Assembly (NCBI GenBank): GCA_900554395.1
Contig: USHB01000020.1
Location: forward strand, 1 to 11,793
Direction: 5' to 3'
DNA: 11,793 bases
Source: an uncultured Phascolarctobacterium sp.
GTDB lineage: Bacteria > Bacillota > Negativicutes > Acidaminococcales > Acidaminococcaceae
Shown: in pieces, positions 6,280-11,793 of the stretch
Layout: every line of letters begins with the position of its first letter
Numbering within the stretch: position 1 is the first letter of the stretch
The notes under the pieces: model-generated
Database searches by the model: none
The model's input: only the letters and a program-made list of their open reading frames with translations
Told to the model about the DNA's origin: nothing
Program-made: the position numbers and the translations under genes

Positions 6280-7215
6280 ATGGCAAATGAGTTTAAACAT
6301 AAAAGCATTTTGCTTGAAGAAAGCGTAAAATGGCTGATAACCGATAAAAACGGCATTTATGTGGATTGCACGATGGGCGGTGCTGGGCATTCTTTTGGCT
6401 TTGCCTCGCAGCTTGATGAAAACGGCATGCTTATCGGCATTGACCAGGATGAAGATGCCATTGCCGCATCTAAAATTCGTTTAGCGCCATGCAAATGCAA
6501 AGTAGCAACGGTTAAAAGCAATTTTAAGGATTTCGGCAGCGTGCTGGACAGTCTTAATATAGAACAGATTGACGGTATATTTTTTGATTTGGGCGTTTCA
6601 AGTTATCAGTTAGATACGCCTGAGCGCGGTTTTTCTTATATGCACGACGGTCCTCTGGACATGCGTATGGATAAAAGCGCTGAATTAAACGCTGAATATA
6701 TTGTCAATAATTACAGCGAAGCTGATTTGGCTGATATTATCCACCGTTACGGCGAAGAACGCTGGAGCAAACGCATTGCGGAATTTATTGCTGCAGAACG
6801 TAAAAATAAACATATTGCCACTACATTTGAACTGGTGGATATTATAAAAAAAGCTATACCCAAAGGTGCAAGAATGGACGGGCCGCATCCGGCAAAACGT
6901 ACTTTTCAGGCGCTGAGGATTGAAGTAAATAATGAACTGGGAATTTTGCAGAAAACAATGGAAGAAGCTGTATCCCGCCTTAAACCTGGCGGCAGAATCG
7001 GCGTAATAACTTTCCATTCATTAGAGGACAGAATTATAAAACAGACTTTTGCATCACTTGCCAAAGGCTGTATTTGCCCGCCGCAGTTTCCGGTATGTGT
7101 ATGCGGCAGAAAACCGCAGTTAAAAAAAGTTGGAAATATTGTGCCTTCGGCAGCGGAAGTTGAAGAAAATCCGCGTGCGCGCAGTGCAAGGCTGCGTTAT
7201 GCCGAGAAGTGCTGA
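6280..7215 (+). CDS. rsmH: 16S rRNA (cytosine(1402)-N(4))-methyltransferase RsmH (MraW)
   Basis: RsmH methylates N4 of C1402 in 16S rRNA, in the ribosomal decoding centre, using S-adenosylmethionine. The 311 residues match the family length. Visible motifs include the SAM-binding loop [10 protein letters not shown] (29-38), the acidic strand end GIDQDEDA (53-60), [12 protein letters not shown] (101-112), ERGFSY (115-120), and further on [24 protein letters not shown] and the C-terminal [10 protein letters not shown]. The segment [16 protein letters not shown] holds four cysteines, a pattern seen in many RsmH proteins. The start ATG follows the mraZ stop by one base, with only a weak TAGGT ribosome site, so translation is probably coupled to mraZ. 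Confidence 0.97.
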   Translation: MANEFKHKSILLEESVKWLITDKNGIYVDCTMGGAGHSFGFASQLDENGMLIGIDQDEDAIAASKIRLAPCKCKVATVKSNFKDFGSVLDSLNIEQIDGIFFDLGVSSYQLDTPERGFSYMHDGPLDMRMDKSAELNAEYIVNNYSEADLADIIHRYGEERWSKRIAEFIAAERKNKHIATTFELVDIIKKAIPKGARMDGPHPAKRTFQALRIEVNNELGILQKTMEEAVSRLKPGGRIGVITFHSLEDRIIKQTFASLAKGCICPPQFPVCVCGRKPQLKKVGNIVPSAAEVEENPRARSARLRYAEKC

Positions 7216-7238
7216 CTATATATTTGGAGGAAAGCGCC

Positions 7239-7646
7239 ATGTTAGCCAGAAAATATGATGAATATGCATGGGAAATAAATGAAGAAGAACAATATAATAA
7301 CCAGCAGAATGTGCGCGTTCAAAAACCAAAGCAGCATAATTACAAGCTGTTGAGACGTAGACTTTTTGTTGTGGCAAGCATTGTGCTGGCAACTTATTTT
7401 GCCTGCGTTGTACGCAGCGAATGTTTAATAAGCAAAAGCAATGAACTTGTTGCGTTAAAACAGCAGGAAGCGGCCTTGATGCTGGAAAACAGTGAAGTGC
7501 GCATTGTAGTTGAAGAACTTAAAGGGCCTGAACGGATTACTTCTATTGCCGAAAAGCAGCTTGGCATGCAGGTGGCGCGCAATAACATTTATGTTAAGGC
7601 AGATAAAGGAAAAATTGCTTATGATGGTTATGCTTATGCGAAGTAA
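7239..7646 (+). CDS. ftsL: Cell division protein FtsL
   Basis: FtsL is a bitopic divisome protein that forms a complex with FtsB/DivIC and FtsQ/DivIB and activates septal peptidoglycan synthesis. The 135-residue product has a polar cytoplasmic head (1-41, rich in Glu/Asn/Gln and ending in a Lys/Arg stretch). One membrane helix follows (about 42-58, RLFVVASIVLATYFACVV), then a coiled-coil stretch (about 61-95) and the family-typical GPERITSIAEKQLGM (96-110). Sequence conservation in this family is low; position after rsmH and topology support the call. GGAGG (7226-7230) lies 8 bases before ATG 7239. An in-frame ATG at 7209 inside rsmH lacks such a site and is rejected. No ftsI/pbpB follows, unlike the common gene order. 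Confidence 0.88.
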   Translation: MLARKYDEYAWEINEEEQYNNQQNVRVQKPKQHNYKLLRRRLFVVASIVLATYFACVVRSECLISKSNELVALKQQEAALMLENSEVRIVVEELKGPERITSIAEKQLGMQVARNNIYVKADKGKIAYDGYAYAK

Positions 7647-7672
7647 AAATCATAGCCTTCTATTGCGATATA

Positions 7673-7681
7673 TGGTATAAT
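7673..7681 (+). promoter_or_regulatory. Internal extended -10 promoter before murE
   Basis: TGGTATAAT, with a perfect TATAAT at 7676-7681, lies 27 bases after the ftsL stop in the only sizeable gap (103 bases) of the dcw cluster. A -35 box is poor (TAGCCT at 7653-7658). Transcription from here would start near 7688 and drive murE-murF-mraY-murD separately from mraZ control. Confidence 0.6.
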
Positions 7682-7700
7682 AATATAAAATTTTATGGGA

Positions 7701-7737
7701 GGCAGCCTGAGTGTATTAAGGCTGCCGTTTCACTTTT
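7701..7737 (+). promoter_or_regulatory. GC-rich hairpin in the murE leader (attenuator- or terminator-like)
   Basis: GGCAGCCT (7701-7708) and AGGCTGCC (7719-7726) form a perfect 8-bp stem with a 10-base loop, followed by GTTTCACTTTT (7727-7737) and then the murE ribosome site GGAGG (7738-7742). The T-tract is interrupted, so termination would be partial at best. A ribosome-site-like GGGAGG (7697-7702) runs into the stem, and GTG TAT TAA (7711-7719) in the loop forms a two-codon frame 8 bases after it. The hairpin is seen directly; its role is unknown. Confidence 0.55.
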
Positions 7738-7749
7738 GGAGGTATCCGG

Positions 7750-9231
7750 ATGGAAAAGAATTTGCAGGATTTGCTGAAGTTGCTGCCTAATGCTGAAGTT
7801 ATGGGCGAAGCAGGCAAAACCATTACCGATATAACTGCCGATTCCCGCATTGTTGTGCCGGGAAGTTTGTTCATTTGCCTGAAAGGCGCAACTGTGGACG
7901 GGCATAAATTTTTAAAACAGGCAAGCGAAAAAGGCGCTGTGGCGGCGATTGTTGAAGACGATGTTGAATGCCCGGCAGGTATGACGCTTGTTAAAGTCAG
8001 CGATACAAGAAGGGCCATGGAATTAGTGACCCCTTATTTTTTTGATTATCCCGGCAAAAAAATGCGCATGATTGGCGTAACCGGAACTAACGGCAAAACC
8101 ACAACCACCAATATTATCCGCCTTATTCTGCGCAAAGCAGGATATAAAGTAGGCATGATTGGCACTATCAACATTATGATAGAAGATGAAGAAACCGTAT
8201 CTCATAATACAACTCCGGATGTTGTTGATTTGCAGAAAACTTTGTATAAAATGCAGCAGCGCGGCTGTGATTATGTAGTAATGGAAGTATCGAGCCATGC
8301 TCTGGCATTAGGACGTGTTGCCGGCATTGAATACGATACGGCGGTGCTTACCAATATTACACAGGACCATTTGGATTTCCACAAAACCTTTGAAAATTAC
8401 CGCGATGCCAAAAGCCTGCTGTTTGAACATTTAACTGACGGCAATAAAGAAGGCAAAACTGCGGTGCTGAACATGGATGACCCAAGCAGCAAAGTTATTG
8501 CAGAACGTACCAGAGTGCCGGTAATTACCTATGGCGAAAGCAAAGATTATGATATTTATCCTGTAAGTTTTGATGTGCAGGCAAAACAAATGGCGCTTAA
8601 GCTGCATACGCCTGCCTGCGATATGGATTTGGTGCTGAAAATTACCGGCGAATTTAACGTGTATAATGTAATGTCTGCCGTTGGCGCAATGCTGGCAGAA
8701 AAGATTGCACCGGAAATAATTATGGATGTTCTGGATGGGTTCGACGGTGTGCCCGGACGTTTCCAACTGGTAGAAGCAGGGCAGCCGTATACAGTTATTG
8801 TTGATTATGCCCATACTCCGGACGGACTTGAAAACGTACTGAAAACCGCACGCGGCATTACAAAAGGCAAACTTTGGGTTGTATTTGGCTGCGGCGGCGA
8901 CCGCGACAATAAAAAACGCCCGATTATGGGTAAAATTGCGCTTGATTTGGCAGATAACGTTGTTGTAACTTCTGATAACCCGCGCACGGAAGACCCGGAA
9001 CTGATTATTGATGAGATTGAAACTGCCTTGCAGAATATACCGGCAGGCAAAACAAGCGTGCGTTTAAGCGACAGGCGCGAAGCAATTAACTATGCGCTGG
9101 AACATGCTGCCGCTGATGACGTAGTGCTTATTGCCGGCAAAGGCCACGAAAATTATCAGATTATCGGCCACGAAACAATCCACTTTGATGACCGCGAAGT
9201 GGTGCAGGAATATTGGCAGAATAAAAGGTGA
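7750..9231 (+). CDS. murE: UDP-N-acetylmuramoyl-L-alanyl-D-glutamate--2,6-diaminopimelate ligase MurE
   Basis: MurE is a cytoplasmic ATP-dependent ligase that adds the third residue to the peptidoglycan stem peptide. The 493 residues have the three-domain Mur ligase layout: an N-terminal UDP-MurNAc-binding domain (about 1-105, with TADSR at 29-33), a central ATPase domain with P-loop GTNGKTTT (112-119), and a C-terminal domain from about 335. K221 in YRDAKSLLF is the likely carbamylated lysine that positions magnesium. The motif DNPR (409-412) is the signature of meso-diaminopimelate specificity; lysine-adding enzymes differ there. GKGHE (463-467) is also present. GGAGG lies 7 bases before ATG 7750. 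The ribosome site of murF overlaps the murE stop. Confidence 0.97.
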   Translation: MEKNLQDLLKLLPNAEVMGEAGKTITDITADSRIVVPGSLFICLKGATVDGHKFLKQASEKGAVAAIVEDDVECPAGMTLVKVSDTRRAMELVTPYFFDYPGKKMRMIGVTGTNGKTTTTNIIRLILRKAGYKVGMIGTINIMIEDEETVSHNTTPDVVDLQKTLYKMQQRGCDYVVMEVSSHALALGRVAGIEYDTAVLTNITQDHLDFHKTFENYRDAKSLLFEHLTDGNKEGKTAVLNMDDPSSKVIAERTRVPVITYGESKDYDIYPVSFDVQAKQMALKLHTPACDMDLVLKITGEFNVYNVMSAVGAMLAEKIAPEIIMDVLDGFDGVPGRFQLVEAGQPYTVIVDYAHTPDGLENVLKTARGITKGKLWVVFGCGGDRDNKKRPIMGKIALDLADNVVVTSDNPRTEDPELIIDEIETALQNIPAGKTSVRLSDRREAINYALEHAAADDVVLIAGKGHENYQIIGHETIHFDDREVVQEYWQNKR

Positions 9232-9235
9232 TAAA

Positions 9236-10609
9236 ATGCTTAATTTGCAGGAAATACTGGCTGCAACCGGAGGAAGCTGCCAAAATTCAGCAGAAACAGA
9301 GTTCAGCGGCATTAATACCGACAGCCGCAGCATAAAAAAAGGCGAACTTTTTGTAGCTTTAAGCGGCGAAAATTTTGACGGACATAATTATTGCCTAAAA
9401 GCCCTTGAACTTGGTGCAGCAGGCGTTGTAATAAGCCATGATGTTGAAGGTTTGCCGCAAAATGCTATTGCAGTTAAAGTTGATGATACATTAAAAGCCT
9501 ATCAGCTTATTGCCAAAGCATGGCGCGATAAACAGAAAAATTTAAAGGTTGTTGCCGTAACAGGCTCTAATGGCAAAACATCTACCAAAGATTTAATTGC
9601 CGCCTGCCTGGCGCAGAAATATAATGTTGTAAAAACAGAAGCTAATTTTAATAACGAAATAGGTTTGCCCAAAACATTGCTGAATATTACCCTGGATACG
9701 GAAATTGCCGTTGTGGAAATGGGTATGCGCGGTTTGGGACAGATTGAAGCTCTTTGCCGTTTGGCAAGCCCGGATGTTGCCGTTGTAACGAATGTAGGCG
9801 AAACACATATGGAACTTTTGGGCAGCATGGAAAATATTGCCAAAGCCAAAGGCGAAATTGTGGAAGGATTAACGGAACAGCAATTTGCAGTATTAAATGC
9901 AGATGATAAATTTGTATGCCGGATGGCGGAAAAAACTGCTGCGCAGGTTTTAACTTACGGCTGCGGTAAAAATGCAGACGTGTATGCAGAAAACATTGTG
10001 CTTAATGCTGGCGGCAGCGAATTTGACTGTGTATGCACTAAAACCGGAGAGCGCGAGCATATAGAATTACCTTTGCTTGGTGAACATAATGTGTATAATG
10101 CTTTGGCGGCTGTTGCAGCAGCAGTAACTTTTAATGTTCCATTGGCACAGATTAAACTGGCTTTAAAAAATGTAAAACTTACAGGCAAACGCCAGGAAAT
10201 TGTGCAGCTTGGTGCTGTAACTGTTATTAACGATGCCTATAACGCCAGCCCTGCTTCTATGGCAAGTGCGCTTAAAACCCTGCACGCCGTAAAAGCAGCC
10301 AAAGGCGGGAGGGCAGTGGCAGTGCTTGCCGATATGCTGGAACTGGGGCAACTTTCGGTTTCTGCACATACAGAAGTTGGCGAAATGGCTGCGGCAGAAG
10401 GCGTGGACATTTTAATAACCTATGGCAAAGAAGCAGTTAATACCGGTAAAGCGGCGCAAAAAGGCGGCGTAAAAACCTTTATTTGCCAGAACCGTACAGA
10501 AGCTGCCAAAATTTTGAGCGGCATCGTACGCAATAATGATATAATTTTGCTGAAAGGTTCTCACTCCATGCAGGTAGATGGATTGATTGACCTTGTTTTG
10601 AAAAAATAA
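9236..10609 (+). CDS. murF: UDP-N-acetylmuramoyl-tripeptide--D-alanyl-D-alanine ligase MurF
   Basis: MurF completes the soluble precursor by adding D-Ala-D-Ala to UDP-MurNAc-tripeptide, using ATP, in the cytoplasm. The 457-residue product has the Mur ligase P-loop GSNGKTST (110-117), the MurF-typical NFNNEIGLP (137-145), EMGM (161-164), TNVGETH (185-191) and NDAYNASP (332-339). The frame is open upstream to an ATG at 9131 inside murE. I place the start at ATG 9236 because AAGGTGA (9225-9231) lies just before it and the protein then begins MLNLQEIL, like other MurF proteins. It starts 4 bases after the murE stop, so the two are almost certainly co-translated. Length and motifs are complete. 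Confidence 0.97.
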   Translation: MLNLQEILAATGGSCQNSAETEFSGINTDSRSIKKGELFVALSGENFDGHNYCLKALELGAAGVVISHDVEGLPQNAIAVKVDDTLKAYQLIAKAWRDKQKNLKVVAVTGSNGKTSTKDLIAACLAQKYNVVKTEANFNNEIGLPKTLLNITLDTEIAVVEMGMRGLGQIEALCRLASPDVAVVTNVGETHMELLGSMENIAKAKGEIVEGLTEQQFAVLNADDKFVCRMAEKTAAQVLTYGCGKNADVYAENIVLNAGGSEFDCVCTKTGEREHIELPLLGEHNVYNALAAVAAAVTFNVPLAQIKLALKNVKLTGKRQEIVQLGAVTVINDAYNASPASMASALKTLHAVKAAKGGRAVAVLADMLELGQLSVSAHTEVGEMAAAEGVDILITYGKEAVNTGKAAQKGGVKTFICQNRTEAAKILSGIVRNNDIILLKGSHSMQVDGLIDLVLKK

Positions 10610-10630
10610 TTACGGAGTGTTGAATAACCT

Positions 10631-11605
10631 ATGATAATTCTTTTAGGCGCGCTGGCTACGGCATTTGCTGTATGCGCCGTTACCGGCAGCAGCTTTATCT
10701 CTCTTTTGCATAAACTTAACTTCGGGCAGAGCATCCGTGAATGTGGACCCAAAGAACATATGAAAAAAAGCGGTACGCCGACTATGGGCGGCATTATGAT
10801 GCTGCTGGCGATGGTTGTTGCCGTTGCCGTATGGTGCAATTTTACACCGGCACTGTGCATTGCCCTGCTTTTAACTTTCGGGCATGCGCTTATTGGTTTT
10901 GTGGATGATTATATTAAAGTTGTTATGAAACGCAACCTTGGCTTAACGGCTGCACAAAAGTTTTTTATGCAGTTCGTTCTGGCAGGCGCGTATGTTTATT
11001 ATATTGAAACCCATGTGCAGGGCGATTTGAGCATTGCAATTCCCGGCACGGAATATATGCTGCCTTTGGGCTGGCTGTATTATGTGCTGGTGTTTTTACT
11101 GCTTGTCGGCACAACTAATGCCGTTAACCTTACAGACGGGCTTGACGGCCTTGCTGCAAGCGTTACCGTGCCTGTAACTGTTGCCTATGCTTTTATTGCC
11201 TATAACACCGGGCATTTTGATTTGAGTGTATTTGCACTGGCAATTACCGGTGCGTGCCTCGGCTTTTTGCTGTTTAATCATTATCCGGCCAAAGTATTTA
11301 TGGGCGATACGGGTTCACTTGCTATTGGCGGCGGCGTGGCATCGCTGGCATTATTAACGCATACAGAGCTTTTGCTGGTAATTTTGGGCGGCATTTACGT
11401 TATGGAAGCAACTTCTGTTATCATGCAGGTTACTTATTTCCGCCTTACCGGCGGCAAACGTATTTTCCGCATGACGCCGATTCATCATCATTTTGAACTT
11501 GGCGGCTGGAAAGAAACCAAAATAGTTAAACGTTTTTTTGCGGCAAGCTGCCTGTTATGCGTATTTGGCGTTATGCTTTGGCTTAACGGAAACGGAGGAT
11601 TTTAA
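10631..11605 (+). CDS. mraY: Phospho-N-acetylmuramoyl-pentapeptide-transferase MraY
   Basis: MraY is the integral membrane enzyme that transfers phospho-MurNAc-pentapeptide from UDP to undecaprenyl phosphate, making lipid I. The 324 residues are very hydrophobic, with about ten membrane segments, as in the family. Conserved elements are PTMGG (50-54), the Mg-binding pair D92-D93 in FVDDYIK, NLTDGLDGL (166-174), FMGDTGSL with D226 (223-230), and the HHH motif in PIHHHFE (283-289). GGAG (10614-10617) is 13 bases before ATG 10631, a long gap, but no better in-frame start is seen. It follows murF by 21 bases, and murD starts 2 bases after its stop. Confidence 0.97.
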   Translation: MIILLGALATAFAVCAVTGSSFISLLHKLNFGQSIRECGPKEHMKKSGTPTMGGIMMLLAMVVAVAVWCNFTPALCIALLLTFGHALIGFVDDYIKVVMKRNLGLTAAQKFFMQFVLAGAYVYYIETHVQGDLSIAIPGTEYMLPLGWLYYVLVFLLLVGTTNAVNLTDGLDGLAASVTVPVTVAYAFIAYNTGHFDLSVFALAITGACLGFLLFNHYPAKVFMGDTGSLAIGGGVASLALLTHTELLLVILGGIYVMEATSVIMQVTYFRLTGGKRIFRMTPIHHHFELGGWKETKIVKRFFAASCLLCVFGVMLWLNGNGGF

Positions 11606-11607
11606 TT

Positions 11608-11793
11608 TTGGATAAAGCGGTACTTGTTTACGGCATCGGCATCAGCGGCTGCGGCGCAGCGGATATTTTGGCGCGCCATGGCGAACGTGTGCTGCTTTAT
11701 AACGATGCTGAACATGAAGTTGACGCAGATTTAAAAAAAATGCTTGCTGAAAACGGCGGGCGGATTGTAATAGGCGGTTGGGAAAATTTGCTT
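11608..11793 (+). CDS. murD: UDP-N-acetylmuramoyl-L-alanine--D-glutamate ligase MurD, N-terminal part
   Basis: MurD adds D-glutamate to UDP-MurNAc-L-Ala. Only the first 62 residues fall in the window. They begin DKAVLVYGIGISGCGAADIL, the Rossmann-like glycine-rich loop (GxGxSGxxAA) of the MurD N-terminal domain that binds UDP-MurNAc. The start is TTG at 11608: GGAGG (11594-11598) lies 9 bases before it, and no ATG or GTG is near. The ribosome site is inside the end of mraY, so the two genes are tightly coupled. The frame is open to the last base. Its place after mraY matches the common dcw order murE-murF-mraY-murD. Confidence 0.9.
   Translation, partial: MDKAVLVYGIGISGCGAADILARHGERVLLYNDAEHEVDADLKKMLAENGGRIVIGGWENLL

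Noticed and set aside
5844..6356. Minus-strand open frame of 170 codons opposite mraZ
   Set aside because: It is a shadow of mraZ/rsmH with no ribosome site or recognisable domain; mraZ is certain from its two repeat motifs.
7209..7238. N-terminal extension of FtsL from an ATG inside rsmH
   Set aside because: ATG 7239 has GGAGG at 8 bases; the upstream ATG has nothing comparable.
9131..9235. N-terminal extension of MurF inside murE
   Set aside because: It lies in another frame of conserved murE sequence and lacks a ribosome site; ATG 9236 has one and fits the family N-terminus.
1..11793. Mobile elements, CRISPR arrays, tRNA/rRNA genes, phage or defence systems
   Set aside because: I saw no transposase or integrase motifs, no regularly spaced long repeats, and no tRNA-like cloverleaf; nearly all sequence is explained by housekeeping and transport genes.

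Overview
The window looks like a chromosomal segment from a diderm Firmicute of the class Negativicutes, possibly a Phascolarctobacterium or Acidaminococcus relative (inference from gene content, not a database match). It pairs Firmicutes-style features (strong GGAGG ribosome sites, extended -10 promoters, a mraZ-led division/cell-wall cluster) with outer-membrane features: a beta-barrel protein ending in a C-terminal phenylalanine and an RND efflux pump with its periplasmic adaptor. The MurE specificity motif (DNPR) indicates meso-diaminopimelate peptidoglycan, which fits this group.

Layout. (1) 2-943, + strand: the 3' part of a porin-like outer-membrane protein gene, closed by a strong hairpin terminator at 979-1008. 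(2) 5208-1064, - strand: a two-gene operon for a membrane-fusion protein and an RND inner-membrane pump, joined by an ATGA overlap. A candidate promoter and a spaced inverted repeat precede it. (3) 5603-5400, - strand: a 67-residue DUF1858 protein with a CxxC motif, with its own extended -10 promoter and its own terminator. (4) 5604-5840: a 237-base divergent regulatory region. It holds a 13-bp motif repeated 20 bp apart, the mraZ promoter, and three TGGG-type boxes at exactly 10-bp spacing that look like MraZ autoregulatory sites. (5) 5841 to the window end, + strand: the dcw cluster mraZ-rsmH-ftsL-murE-murF-mraY-murD (murD cut by the window edge).

The dcw genes make the peptidoglycan precursor. 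MurD (D-Glu), MurE (meso-DAP) and MurF (D-Ala-D-Ala) extend the UDP-MurNAc peptide, and MraY loads it on undecaprenyl phosphate to give lipid I. FtsL belongs to the divisome, RsmH methylates 16S rRNA, and MraZ is the cluster's transcription regulator. Two points stand out. No class B penicillin-binding protein gene (ftsI/pbpB/spoVD) lies between ftsL and murE. That junction instead carries a promoter, a GC-rich hairpin and a two-codon reading frame.

I found no mobile element, CRISPR array, RNA gene, phage gene or clearly novel multi-gene system. The genes are mostly well-known families; the interest lies in the regulatory regions and the missing ftsI.
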